Assembly: GCA_023101725.1 (NCBI GenBank) | Contig: JALJCO010007813.1 | Location: 1-64,000, forward strand | Direction of reading: 5' to 3' | Source of the DNA: Atherinomorus stipes | Taxonomy: Eukaryota; Chordata; Actinopteri; Atheriniformes; Atherinidae | Length of the DNA stretch: 64,000 bases | Shown: positions 34,501-49,500 of the stretch, piece by piece | Position numbering within the stretch: position 1 is the first letter of the stretch | Layout of the letters: each line of letters starts with the position of its first letter | The notes under the pieces: model-generated | Told to the model about the DNA's origin: nothing | Seen by the model: only the letters and a program-made list of their open reading frames with translations | Database searches by the model: none | Translations under genes and position numbers: made by a program

Positions 34501-37500
34501 CTCACAAAACGGAACAAATTGTCTATGCAGGTGACAAGGTGTGATGTAGTCATGGTGACAGAAGGAGTAAAAACTTTCTTATGTTGCTGTCAGTCTAATC
34601 GCATAATCTCTGTGGTGGAAATGTGGTCCTGATGGTTTTGACGCTGCCTGCAATTACAAAACTCTAAGTTTTGCCCCTCAAATTTACAAATACGTGGAAA
34701 GGAACAGCATGAGCAGACATTTAGTTTTCAGTGTGTTTAGACAGCTTATTTACCCTCCTAAATATCCACTATCTAAGGAACGCAGACTGCTTCCCATTTC
34801 TGTGAATGAGCGATTTTCCTTTAAGGAATACAGCTGCTCCACACGTAAGCCGTCGTCACCACCTTAAAGTGCAAACAGCTGCACACCCAAACAAATAAAT
34901 CTACTCTGCAGTAGAGTAGTTAAGCTAAGTTTTAGCTGCAAGCTGTACTTTTGGAGTGCTTATGACTTGCAGGTGTAATGGCATAGGGCCTACTTTTACA
35001 ATATACTGCGCATTTCTTTAAAAAAAGTACACTCAGGCGAACCACTGTGGACCCCTGAGCAAGGTCCTTAACCCCCACCAACTGCTCCCTGGGTGCTTTA
35101 ATTAGCAGTCCACTGCTCTCAGGTTCAACCTTATATTTGTTAAATGCAGAGAATGAATTTCCTAATTGGCTCTCTAATTGAGATTAATAAAGTATGTCTT
35201 TCTTTTCTTTTTTCTATCCAGATATGAATCACTCCATTGGCAGTTGTAGCTACATAATGACAAAAAATCTCTTAAAACAGTTGTACAGAGACATGTGGCA
35301 TACTTATAAATGCAGTTAAATGAATCAAAAACAGTTATGTGTCTGTTTGACAGGCTGATTGCAACAAAATGACCAAAGATGGAGCTTAAAGTTAGTTTTC
35401 TGTCTATGTGTAGACACAACATTTGTCCATTAATCTTGAGGTCAGTGTTACATGGCTCAACAAAAACAACAATCATCTGCAAAAATGAGGTACAAAGTAA
35501 AACTACAAAGACTGGACTGAAAACTGAAGGAAAAAACTGAAAAATTTCAAAAGAAAAAAATGTATTAAGCCCTTCAGGAAGCCTGGAAAAATTTTGCTTT
35601 AGATTATTTTGTAAGATACAAGGACGTGTGGCTCAGTAAAGGAGAAATGTAAAAAAAAAAAGTTCAATGTCTCAAGACTGCAGAGTGCTTTAGATTTGCT
35701 TTCATCAGTCACCTGTAGAACAGTATTATTGTAGTAAAACCATGTATACAATTAAACTACAGTCCTCTCATGTAGTAATTAAAATTATACTAAACGAAAT
35801 TTCTAAATGAGAGTCATGTCAGAACTTGCAACCTGGAAGCAGTTTCCAAAAATATCAAATTCATTATCATCTCAGAATAATGTGATTGAAGGCAACAATA
35901 GTCCTGCAGCTGACTCAGAAAATAGCAAAAGTTGCAGTTTTTAGATTCCACATGTAGTTTGTCCAAATCCTACCAAACCCTTGAGTAAGAAATGGAGCTG
36001 CTCTGAAGTTCTCCTTTGCGATTTAACATCATTACTGTAATCTGAGTCACACTCAGCTGAGATGATAAAAAAAAAAAAGGCAGCAGAAGGGGGAAAGCAT
36101 TATGACAACATTTCCAAATATAATCAAATAGTTTATGAAATAAAATCAAAGACATGTTGCAAACAGTTTTGTGAAGGTCAGGAAATGTCTGGTGTGCTTC
36201 AGCAGTAAAACCTGGGAGAAAAACAACCTCAGACTTGAATATAGAGTGAAACCACATCATTTAGTTGAGTTCATAACTAACTCCTTAACACAGCTGAAAA
36301 CTGAGAACTCTCTAGACATTTGTTAGATATTTCTTAGCTTGCTACCAGTGTGGAAACTTTTAATCATTATAAACAAAACAAAATAAAAAAAAATCATGGC
36401 TTGAGATCATCTTGAAATCAGATCACATCACTAAACTCTTAGACCACACTGGACATGCAAATTTATGGAAAGCTGCAAACACAGGATGTAATGTTAAAGC
36501 AGCACTACTGAACCCCCCCCCCCCCCCCCCCCCCTTAAGGGTGAAGGTTAACTTTACATCCATTTACCATCCCGTCTCTTCTCGGAGCTCTCAATATGCA
36601 GAAAAAGTCAGTCCAACATTGACTCTTGTTTTATCTCATGCTCTGTTACTTTCCTTCCTTGTTTTTCTTTGTTGAATCAGCCATGGTGTGTGTTCAAAAC
36701 GGCCGTCTGATGCAGTGCCATTAAGGGAAACACAGCTGTTGCATGATGCCCTAAGCCGGAAACAAAAGTGTCGAAATGCAGTTTCTCCGCCTTGGGATCC
36801 TGTAGAAGATGCATACTGACCATTGAGCAAACCAAGCATCTTCCCAGTGGCTGGTCCACTCCAATTTTTGAAGACCTCCCCATTTCCTGTGGTCTGTGCC
36901 GGAGTAATTCATTCAACCAAATAGTCAGCACAGAACTTTATCCATTCCCCACTAACCAATGAAACATGTTGATCTGGAACCTGTTGGTTCTTTTCCGAAC
37001 TGACAGCAGACCGTACCAATCGGATGCTTTCTTTGCTCGTGGATGCAGCTGCCTGTCGGAACCGAAGAGAGAAAACAGAGAGGAAAAAATTGAATTAAAA
37101 AGATGCTGCCAAATCTCCAAAAGTGATTGACATTTTTGCCAAAGCAGGGCCTTCATCAAAGGCTGTGGATGATGATAATAAAGATGAAGATGATGGTAGA
37201 AGCTGTGGTAAACTCAAACTGCACCGCATTCACATCATTAAGACTCTGTTCTGAGTGAAGAGACCATTAGCCTGAGCCATATGAGCCAATTAAGACTGAA
37301 CACACTAGTTCAGAGGTGGCCAAGTCCAGTCCTCGAGAGCCACTATCCTCCAACTTTTAGATGCATCCCTTCTAAAACACCTGAATCAAATAATTGGCTT
37401 GTTACCAGGCCTCTGCATATTTGAATGACACGTAAATGGACTGTACTTATATAGCGCTTTTTTTCCAGTCATACTAACCGCTCAAAGCGCTTTACACTAC

Positions 37501-40500
37501 ATATCACATTCACCCAGTCACACACACAATCACACACATTCAAACCCTGAAAGGCACATCGGGAGGCAACTTGGGGTTCAGTGTCTTGCCCAAGGACACT
37601 TCAGCATGTAGTCTAAGGAAGCCTGGAATCGATCTCTGACCCTCTGGTTAAAAGACGACTGCTCTTCCACCTGAGCTACAGCTGCCATGTGCATGAAGAG
37701 AGGCGCGTTAGAAAAGGGATGCATATAAAAGTTGCAGGATTGTGGCTCTCTAAGCCGACTTGGGCACCCCAGCACTTACTGTTTACAAAGTTATGATGAA
37801 GTGAGAAAACATGTCAATAAAACAGCTGTTTTACTGTCAAGTTAGTTTGTCTCCTTACATTTATGAAACTGATGACATCAGTGTTTCAGCAGCTGGTTAA
37901 CTGGTTGTGTTCACCAATGAAAAAAACAGATATTAAATCTTATTCTTTTATGTCTTCTGGAATTAAATCCTTTAATTGAAAGTAAGAACATTATTTTTTT
38001 AGCCATTATTTGTCAAGATTAACAGTGACTCAGCAGATTCAGAATTTTCTGTATTATCGAATCTGTTATTGGTTGTGGGCTGAATGTTGGCTACTTTTGG
38101 GTCAAAATGTTTTCGAGGCAGCTTCTGTGTAGGTGTTTTTGGACAATAGAGAAAACAATAACACTTTTTAACATTGTCTATTTATTAAAATTTTTTATGT
38201 TATCCTGAGGCAGCTGTTTGTATCGTCATCAGAGAATCCAATGATTCTGAACCTGAATGCATTGTTGTGTTAAAAATCTATTCAGTCTTTTATTAATCAC
38301 TTGCTCTAATATTCATTACTGTGCTAGAGTACACAACCGCTCAAAAGTTTCAAAATCTACTTTTTTTTTCATTTTGTTGTCAGAATTCAAGCAGTTCAAT
38401 CCCAATAATGATACAAAGGTTAACACTGAGCTGCCAGAGGTTTTTAAAAGGATAAGGCCTCCCTGTACTAAAAACAATGTGCAGTACATTTGTGTAATAT
38501 ACAAAAAGTCTTTTTCAGACATGGTGCCAGAAGGAAAAAGGAAAAACACATGGTATGATGGGAAATATTCAAATGAATCTGCCCCATTACCTACAATAAT
38601 GGCCATTCATGAGGTATGGTGCTGTTGTTAAACCGCTCATGAGAATTTTACCATTGAATTACTTTATTGTTAGACAAATCTACATTGAAGTGATGCTTTT
38701 CAAATTCTGTATCAATATTAGGTGCGATATTAAACCGATCATTGGGGAAGTGTAAATGTGTCGGGTGTGTTGTTTGTCTGTGGAAGGGAGCGTGCAGACG
38801 AGTTGCAGTTGCGTCTCCCTTCCCTTTCCCATATCCAATTCTTCTCGTGCTCATATGGGTCAATTCTGCCTAATTCAGTCTAGATAACGTTTCCTTGTAT
38901 GATTGTTCAGTTTTTCTAAGAATGAAACAGCTCTTGTGTGTTTCCTCCATCTATTTTTTTATTTATTTATTTATTTTTATCTGGTGAAAGTGACAGTAAA
39001 GCACTTTCGCTGCCATGCCTGCAAGTATGCAAGCAATTGCGTAATGTTGTTTCACAAGCTTTATAAATTAGTAGTCCACTAATTATGAGCAGGTACAGAA
39101 ACAACACCTGACCATCTCATTTAGAGGTTATTCTGTATTTAAAAGAAAACAGTTGAACTGGAAGAATTCATTTACAGCCTTGTTAACACTTTGCTGTTTT
39201 TTGCAGCTTTCAGTACAAAATGCTGATCTATCGGAGGTCTCACAGAGTGGGCCCATAGCGCAAGTGGGTGGGCCCAGGCCCGGTAGGCCCACCCATAATG
39301 CCGCGCGGTTGGTTCACTTCCAGATTCTTGCATTACTTTAGTGGAATGAAGAAGCTGTATGGTTGATTTTCACATTCAGGGAGCACAAAGGTTGTTATTG
39401 GCCAGTCTGGGCTAAGATGCCAGGGCTGATTTATTTATTTGTTTTATTGTCTCAGTACATCCCTGCATATAATGAATGTCAGTGTTCCACAAAAACAATT
39501 TTTAGGTCGGAAAGTTATGTAGTGTTTCTTCTAAAGAATGCTGCAAAGGGGCATAAAATGGGATGGGATAGTGAGTCTCCATACTTTTGTAATCATGGGT
39601 TGGATCACATTCATTTTAGAACAAACTTGCAGGCCTGTATGCTATCATGTTGCAATGTTCTCTCTTAACATAAAACATAAAAGCAATGCTGGTCAGCAGT
39701 GTGATGGTTCAACAATGGTTCAGTTTTATTAAAAAAAAAAAAAAAAAAAAAAAAGCTCAGAAATTGTGCTATTATCATGCTTTCAAGCCTACTTTCTCTT
39801 TGTTGCAGCAGACAAAGTTTAAGTGATGACATACGTATTTGTTCCATATTCGCCCACATTTTACCACATTGCTGATTTGTTCTTGAAAATGGAGAAGAAG
39901 TGGTGCCATATGCCTCTCCCTCCATCTGACATATTTTTCATAGTCGGTTAAGTTCTGTACATCACGAAGACTCACAGTTCTTCATTTTTCTGCTTTGTTG
40001 TAACTTAAAAAGGATTAGAGTAAGTAGATGGTCAAGGTGCACAGCTGTTGAATAAATTCACCATGTAGTACATTCAAACTCATGGACTTGCACCTTACTA
40101 AATTAATGTAATTATATGTTACTGCTCTACTGCATGTACAGTGCTTACATATATTTTACCATGTTTATATCAGTGATTATTTTGTTTTTTTTTATACATT
40201 ATGTACAATTATTTTCATTTTTATCTTTACTTTAATCTATACAGTGTCAGTCTTCCCTTATATGCTGCTCCACTGTGCCTTTTAAATGCCCTTCAGGGAT
40301 GAATTAAGCTTGATTGAATTGAATTGAACTTCTTAACATATTTCACAGCATCATGTTAAGACCTGTAGGTGTTTTCCACATGCCATCCCTCTCTCCATTT
40401 GACCTCTCTCCTGTCAAGCCACTTTCAAATAAATAATTTCAAATGTATATATATATATTTTTTTTTAAAGGGAAAACAGAGCAGATGGTTTGGGTTTAAA

Positions 40501-43500
40501 TATAGCAAAAACATGGCTAGCATAAGGAAAAATAGCTTAGTTAAGGATTTCACATGTCAGTTAAAAAGAGTGGCGTGCTCTCTCTCAGTAAGGAAGAGTT
40601 TCTTTGTCTTAACGGAGTTTAATTTTCTCAGGATCTGATTTAGGAGTGATGGTTGGACCGAACAGGAGATGGACTGGAGAGGTGTCGCCTTGATTTTACT
40701 GGTATATCTGTGTTCCACAGTATTTGTGCCCAAAACAGTGTGTGATCTGAATACAAGCAGCTGAAATGAGTTTCCCTCAGAGGTTGGCTGGACTCAGCCT
40801 GAGAGATAAGGTGCAGAGCTCAAATATCCAGGGGGAACATAGCAGAGAGCCACTGCTGCTCCGCATCAAAATGAGCCAGCTGAGATGGTTCATGCAGCTG
40901 ATAAAATGCTTGCTCACCCCTCCATGGAGGGTTTTAGGCAGCATCCATCTGGAAGGAAATCCTATGGTAAACCCAGAGTTTGTTTAGACCCAGAGTTTTA
41001 TTTTAGTTGGAGTTTTGTATATTCCCTCTGACCTGAGAAGGTCTTGGGATCCCCCCCCTGGAGTTTGCAAGAAAATGCAATTATCTCCTGTAAACAAAAG
41101 GAAAAAGCGGGTTTCCCGCCTGGACCTGTTGCCTCCACAATTAAACCTCGTTTAAGTGGAAGAAAATGCTTAAGTGAATGGATGTTCATGCTTTGTTACA
41201 GTACATTTTTGGAAATAGCAGTTTTATGTCACACGGATGATTTTTTTCATGCGAAACAAGAGCAATACACATCCATCATCATCTAATGAGTTTTTAATCC
41301 AGAGTTGTGGGAGCCCTGCATTTTAACATGTAAGAAAACAAAGCTATTAAACATTTTCTTGTTAAACTGAGCTGCAAGTTCATAATATCTGACTGCAGAC
41401 AGACTAAAGCCCTCTCAAAGTACTTATTACCACCTTTCCAGTAATGAGGACTTTAATAGGTGTAAGCATGAGCACATTTTGCTGTGAAACGCACACACAC
41501 AGACAGCAAAAGACAAATCTGAGCTACTGTCTTGCATTTTGAGCTCAGCTGTTTTTATTTTTACTTCTTTGGACTGATTTATTACATGTGCCCAACATTT
41601 TTGAACATTGCCTCCATTATGGATTCCATTTAACTGAGTTTCCCTCAGCTGGGAATAAAGAGAAGGCTCACTTGACTTAGTATGACCCGAAGTTCCCAGA
41701 CGGGGAATGACCTGTGAGTGGGGAAGTTTAGCGTGACGACAAGAGATTAAATAAACCCGACAGAATGCGAACGAGAGCCACAGAGATAAAAGCAGTGGGG
41801 AAGATTGTGGTGGTTGAAAGCAGAGGCTTTTGTGCTCTCAGCTGTGCTCTGCAGCTCAAACTGTGAGAAAAGTCTTTAACTTTCAACTTCTCCAATAAAA
41901 CAGAAACAAAACTATGGCTTAAGATCCCTCTTTATTTCGTTTCTTCATTAGTTTCTGAAATATAAGTAGCATTTAGAAAATCAGTAGCCTAATTTGCAAT
42001 GTGATATTTAAGTTTACGGTAGCTCAAATATCAATAGAAAAGCACAAATCAATACAATTGTTCTGGCAGCTTGTGAGAGCAGGAAGAGATTGTGTAGAAG
42101 ACAAATGAACTGGGAGAAAGATTAATTCCCCACTTTCTTTTCCAACATCAACTTCAATTTCAGCACCTCCCTGTGCTCACAAAAATCCTCCTCTTTTGGT
42201 GGAAAATCATGCAGTCACTATTTATAAACCATAATGCATAACTTGGTGACATGCAGAGTCTAAGCTACCTTCTCTGATTGGTATTTTAATTAAAAACACA
42301 TGTTCGCCGATCTCTTTTACCACCTCTGCAAGATGCCAACAAATGTGAGAGAAATTTTAGTGCACAATGGGGAAAACAGATTTGCTTTGATCAAGTCCCA
42401 CAGCAGATTTTACTTCTCACCCCCCAACAGCATTAGAGCACACTTCACCATCTTTTAAATGCTATTTCAAAACAGAACTTACTGCTGAGTCTTTTCATTT
42501 GCAAGATATCAGGAACTAATTTGCTGCAGTTCTTTTTAAATTTTCTCCAGCTTCCTCACTACTGAATCAATATATTCGGGTTTTTCTTTGATACATAATT
42601 AGCCCTCCCTGTTAGGATACTGCGAGCCTCACAGGTGTTTTTCAGGCATCTTTTAGAAGTAAAAACAGTGACCATGTAGGTGGTCATGTTGTTTCAAAGC
42701 TGTTTAACCAATGCACCTCTGGAAAAAATGTCAGTCAAATGTCACAGGCAGCTCAGTTTATCTGTTCTGTTTGTTTCCTTATGAGGAAAGTCTGTGTTTA
42801 TATTGGAGGAGGATAAACAAGGTACAAGGCAGGTCAGGGATTATTGTATGGAAGGAGTAAGGCTGACTTTGATGATGCCTGTTGCCAGATGTTGAGATCT
42901 AATTCAACAAAGGCAGCACTGCTGATGGAAATTATCCTTTTCTTTTTTTCCCCAAGGATTCCTTGACTGCTTCAATATTGACACAAAGAAACCCAGAATC
43001 ATCAAAGGCCCTAAACAAGCCCAGTTTGGATACACTGTTCAGCAACATGTGGCCAGCGGGGGAGAAAAATGGTAAGGAGCTAAAATGATCGGACCACGGC
43101 AGAATATAACAAGTTGTTGATGGTTGTATAAAGAAGTTGGACAACGGTGTAATTCTATATTATGTTGGTCAATTTTATGTAACTTATTGAAAAATGTTCA
43201 TATGCAGTAATCTTATGATTCAGCAAAAGTTCTGTTAAGGGGAGACACTACAGGTAAAAATCCCCTTTTTTTCATCATCTGGTCAATTTTGAGATTTTCA
43301 TTTGTTTCCCTCCTTCAACATGTTTTCTTTCAGACTAGTCTACAAAAACTTCAAAAACAGGCATTTTAGGAGTTTGTTTCATGATCCTTTGTCTGATGCA
43401 CCCAAATCCCCTCAAAATGCAGCTAAAGTTGGTGTTTTTAAATGGAGCGCAGCACCGTGGTGCTCGTCTGAACCCAGTCATGTCTGGTATCGTTGGAAAC

Positions 43501-46500
43501 GTCTCTTTTTCCTGAATGATGTCATCTCAACCAAGCTTGATATTTCCAGCTCATGAATCTGATTGGATCTGATGTCTGTAAATAGTGTTATAGAACAAAA
43601 ATGTGGAGAATTTTATAATCCAAAACTTTACAGGCCATTTTCTCAAAATGAGTTTTTTTTTCTTATTTCGTGTAAAAAAAAAAAAAAATCTCCACTTCAG
43701 GAGCAGTTACAGAAACCAAACTTTCAAGTTTTGCACCTGACTGCATTCTTAAAGTTTTTACTGAAGGATGTTTTGATATCTCATCATCATTTTTCTGATT
43801 GTTGACTGTATATTCTAAATTGTGAAATGACAAGAAACTTTGAACCTGGCTTAATCCTGAATTTAGATTTTTTTTTCCTAGAAATGTGAGCAAATTAGTG
43901 CATTATTGGCTATATAACACCTAATTTGCATATTTAAACACAAAATTTCAGAAAACTTGCAAAACAAAAAATAATAGCCCTAATGTGAGGAATAAACCAG
44001 GAAAGTTTCATAGTGATGACAGTTAGTTAAATTTTTTACCCTATTTGTAGTGTCTTGCCTTCATTTGAACGGACACAACTTTATTCTGGATCATCTACGG
44101 AGCACCGAGGTGATGATTTTACAGATTAAGTTAATTTCTTTGTGATATTACCTTTCAGTTACAGGATATTATCATGCTTTTATTACCAAAACTGATCATC
44201 TAGGGTGTATATTTTAGTTTGTGCTGAACTGTCAGAATTTACCTCAGTTACTGATGGCAAAGATTTACAGATAAAGAGCATTTCCACCGTAAAACACGTG
44301 CTGACAAGCAGCAGAGTTGACATATTGTTCGATTTGGCACGGAGACAGTGGGATGTTCTTTTTTTTTTTTTCCCCTGGAAAGATAGTGATCTACTGTACC
44401 TCTCCTGGGGTGCACAAAGTTTCCTGCCATTAATTCGTACTTGCAAAACAAACTGCAGGCCTGATTCAGATGCCTCACATTCATCACATTACCTCATAGC
44501 AGAAGCTGATTCCCAAATGCAGACTATTATTAGGTCAACTGGCTCCATGTGGTTGCCAAAATGATTTTCTGGCATCCCCAAAATGTCTGTTGGCAAGCAC
44601 TGTGCTGGCGTGATACCAACTCTCAGTTTTTGATGATATCAGTCAGATTTTCACCCTGCACTTCAATAGCTTCTGTGATTAAAATGCTAAAAGAAACTGT
44701 TGTATTGAGTTTTCTGACAGGTCAAGTCCTGTAGCAGAACAAACAACTTAATTTTCTAATTCAGTGAAAGGTCAGAGTGGATGCCAACAGACTGTATGAT
44801 TTTTACCCCACACACATCTACACATCTTCATTTGCTTTTTTTGCTTTGTTTTATTTTAACCAAAAAGAACAGCCTTATCTATGATTTACTTCACCTACAG
44901 TACCATGAATATAAGCTGGGTTTCTTTATGGCATATTTTATGAATAAAAACTTAAAAGCATTTATTGATAAAAAATAACTCCTTAAGTGGATGATTAAAT
45001 AAATTATTTTGCGTTTGAATTTGTTAATGTTGCTCATTGTAGCTTCTTTACACAACCTAACTTTGTACATACAGTTGACAGTGGGATGATATCAGACACA
45101 TGCAGTAAAAGGGGGCTTTGGGCTTTCAGGCAGTTTTTTTCAAAAACAGTCACCGTTTTACTTTAAAAAAAAAAAAAAAGTAAAACAGAGTAATAATTTA
45201 CCTTGTTTGCAGTGAATAACTGCCCTGTCAGCAGCTGTAACATTTCTGTTTTTAATTTGTAATTCATGAGACATGAATGTTTTTTTGACTGCAGAGAATT
45301 TATTATAATAAGACAGATGGCCCCTGGAGCAAATTATTATTGATCAAGCATATTGTTGATTGACATGTTCAACTGTTTTTTCTTCCAGCGTAAGAAAAAG
45401 TGTAACCATAACAGCTCAAACTGATACATAGCAAAAATAAACTGCTGTTGTATCAACTGTGTAGAAAAACTAATGAGGACATAATCAGTTGTTATATAGC
45501 CCAAGTAAAAGACCTATACTTAAGTACCAGTGTTTTTTTTCTTATGATAAAACACCACCTGTGTATGCAGTAAGCACCACGCTGAGCCTTTTGCATCATG
45601 CTGACAGCTTTGACTGCTCCTTTTGGCAAGTTATCCTTCTGCATGACCCTTGGACTGCCTGAGACATGAGACCTGTAGTGTCAAACAGTATGCTTAATAA
45701 CAGCTCCAGAATATTATGGTTTAGAATGAGCACACAATCGTCTGCTTGTTAATAAAATCACTCCTAAAGAAGGAAGGATCATAATTTCTGTTCATGGCTT
45801 GGCAGCTGATAAACCTACTTCTGATCTTTGCTATCTTTTCAGGGAATGAGAACTGGGACCTTTTTTCGTTCTTTTCCATTTACAGACATCTGTTAGGATT
45901 TGGTTTACAGTAGCTATAACTACTAAAGTAGGTACAGGGTGAGGTTTAGGCTCAAAGTAGTTAATGTTGAGTTTGAAACCAAGAAATGCAAAAATGATAT
46001 GTGCTATTATGACAGAGGTGCAGTTAAGTGACAAAGTATGTAAATTTTTTATTCATTTTGAGTTTTTTTTTTTTTTTTTTTTAAGTTTAAACCACACTGG
46101 GTTTGCCAGGACCAAAACAGTCTGAAGAGTATGACGACTGTGGAACGATAGTCACTGGAGACGGTAGCTGATATACTGAGCTAAATGTCTAAGAATGACA
46201 TGGAAACATCTGCACTGAAGGTAGCGTGCTGTGTAGCCTGTGCAGATAGAGCCAAGTGGAATTAGGTGGATTGGGACTTTTGGATCACAAGTCTTTATGC
46301 ACCTCAGAAAAGGTGTCCATAAACGTAAGCAAAACAATTGGAAAGCGTCAATGTTGTTGAACGTGTCTACACTGTAGATTTCTGACCATAAGTTGTCCAT
46401 TATGAGTGTTAACTGCTTTTCTGGTGTCTAGCTGAACCTGTCATGACCCACGGCCCCTTTAGTCTCATTTGTTACCTTTCTTATGACTCACCTGTCTCTC

Positions 46501-49500
46501 AATATGATGACTTTGTCATCCTGTGAATTTAGATTTTTTTTTTAAAAAAAAAAGCATATTCAGCCAACCAACAACAGCTGTGTGCTTACTCAAGCTACAC
46601 TCTGTGTATTTATGTGTATCTGTAGGAGTCTGTTTGCAGCACAGTGTGACAGTTCACAGCTGGAGTAAGGAATCTTTCATAATCTGAGGCTGAAGGGAAA
46701 GTATGTCCTTACTGATAGTGAAAGGATTGTGAAAATGGGTAAAAGTAATGTTTGGAAAAACTCCAGCTAGTGATTAAAAAAGTACACCTATTTTACTCAT
46801 GAGCCACATCCTGCCTCAGAAATTGATCAACTGAAATTGGCAAGACCTGATTTGGGTTTGGCAACACACAAATCAGCAGTCTTGCAAACAATTGTAAAAG
46901 GGTAGGAGAATGTGTTTAGGAATAACATTTCATAAGTAATATGTTGGTATGAATTGAGTAGCTGTACAAAGCATGATTTACAGTAGCTCCACTCCTGAAA
47001 TTAATAAGAGTTTATTCTTTCATTGATTATTCCCAGTATTTACTGTGCGTTCCAGTTGTCTCGGAATTCTGAGCAGACGTGAATTGGTGACGTTATTACC
47101 TATTGTTCCAGCTGAACTAACTCTGAAAAAGTAAATGTCTCCAAAATAGCAATCTTGTGAGCATCTATAATTGTAGTATCAGCAAGAAAGCACAGAAGTT
47201 GCAGCAATGTCAATGCCAGCTAATTTGGGATGTTCATGTCACAACACATATTCATGCAATTTTTACAAGATCGCTGTGACAACTTTTATTATTATTATTA
47301 TGAAGTTAAATAAAAACAACAATGCTGGGTGCAGCCATCTTTAAATAGACTCTTGGGGTCCTATTAAAATTATGAGTTCACAGCTTGAGTTCATCAAATT
47401 TACTTCTGAAAACGAGTTCCAAGGACAACTGGAATGCACTGCTTGCAACTTTAAGGGTACATTCATACTGTGGCTGTTTGGTCCGATTCCATGGATAGTC
47501 CACTTCATTTGGTGTCGTATGAACACCAACCACAGCCTGGTGCCCACCAAAAAAAAGGACTCTGGTCTGCCTGGAAGCCAGGGGTCTTGCCCACCAAACA
47601 CAAGACATCATTTCAACATTGTTTTTTGGGCTAAATCTGGTCGGTCATAGCCATATTTAAGTCTCAAAATAGACGTTGAAAATGGGGCTGAGTTTGGACC
47701 ATATGATTTGTTCCAAATTTAGCCCAAAATTAGACGTCGTCAAAAAAACGTCTTTTCAACGTCTAATTGAAAGACGGCTTTTCACCTTTCACTTTTCAAC
47801 CAAATCAAAACGTTCTTTCACCGTTTTCAATGGATGGACATGATGTCTTTTCAACCAAATTTTGCTCGGTGGGTGGTTCACTTGCAAACATACTATTGGA
47901 CTATCCAGTGGACCTAAAGAAAGAGGCTGACCGAAATAAAGCATCAAGAAGAAGTAGATGAAAGTGGGGTAGACCATCTTTTGGGTAGGAGGAAAAACAA
48001 AGCAAACAGCGTGTGTTCAAAGAAGCTGAGATCAAAACAACAGCAAAATTTGGAAAATGTCTTGCAGACAGAGATCGAGTAATAAGAAGCAGAAATGTTT
48101 CCACTTAATCACAGAGTCTGGTTTTCTTCTTCCTACTTTTTCATCATTGAACAGTGGTTGTATTAGGGAGTATCGCCCCCTAGCGGGCAGTTGTTTCAAC
48201 TATGGTGGTGTAACCAGGTGGTTTGGTCCACTTTGGTTACCTGTTGTTTGAATGTGAACCAAAACGAAAAAAGGTGTAAAATTTCTTGGAAATTCCTGCC
48301 CAGTCAGGACTGAGTCTCTGGACTATCTTGGTGTGTTTGCACCCTAAGTTTAAAGATGTGTGGATGAAACTATCTGTAGTTGATATTCAGATGAATAATT
48401 TTCAAATAAAATGATACAGCAGTATCAAGAACCACCATGTTGGGTTTTACAATTGCAAAGCGAATACAGGTTATTTCAAATGTGGGAGCTTTGAAAAAGT
48501 ATGAAGTGAAAGTGAATGGGTTAATGAAATGATTACAGCTCATTCATTGTCACTATGCACTGAAATATATAGCACACATGCTGTCAGTGGAGAGAGCATT
48601 ATCAGTTACTAAAATAACAAATCAAATTGAAAGAGTTGTGAAATGAAAAATGTCTTGACACTAATCCTAAAATATAAAAAAAAATGAAAACATCACTTCG
48701 TACTTGCATTTTCATGTAGGATACATATTTTAAGTCCAAGAAGAGTTCAGTTTAAAGGAAGAATAAAATAGTAACAGATTAACTCCAACTACGTACAGAG
48801 TTGAAGTATTTTCCTTGGTCTTGCATTTTCAGTAATACTGAAATAATTTTAACTTTTAAAGGCTTAATTTTGCAATACAGCAAATTTGATATGAATAATC
48901 CTCAGGAGGACATTGTGTATTTATGTTTTGTGTATTTCTGGAAAATGGTCTGTCCTGAAGAGTCTTTAACTACACAAATATGGCTGACTGGTTTGAATGT
49001 TTTGAGTTTACCCCATTTTTGGGGACAAAGCTGTGGAAGAACACCAGACATTATTTAACAGAGGAAACAAAATCAAAAGCCAGCCAGAAGAGAAGAGGTT
49101 TTTGCTGAATTTGACAAAAGGAATTTGACAAAAATGATAGTGGAACAGAATGACAACACCAAGCTTTAAACATCAAAGTTAAAAACAACACAAATGTCTA
49201 TGTGAAATGGGGCTCTTCCGGCTGGCAAGGAGGGGAGGGGGGGCTTCCTTCCACCACCTCCCCCCTCCTTTCCTTTAAATTTTATCTTTGTCTTTTTTAA
49301 ATCTTAGTTTTTGTTTTTCTCCCAAACTTAAACTTTTGGAAATCATGGATCGGGTCGGCTGGTCTCTCAACGAATTGGATAAAAAAAATTTCACCAAAGA
49401 AAAAGGAGGGGGGGGGCATCCTTCCCGGAAGAAGAACGGGGGGGGGGGGAAAGAAAAGGGGAGAGGGGGGGGGAGGGGGATTATGCGGGCGTTGGGGGGA

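Noticed and set aside
38257..38631. 124-codon + frame
   Set aside because: No domain or motif, no splice framing and AT-rich codon use; embedded in intron 1 with nothing to support it.
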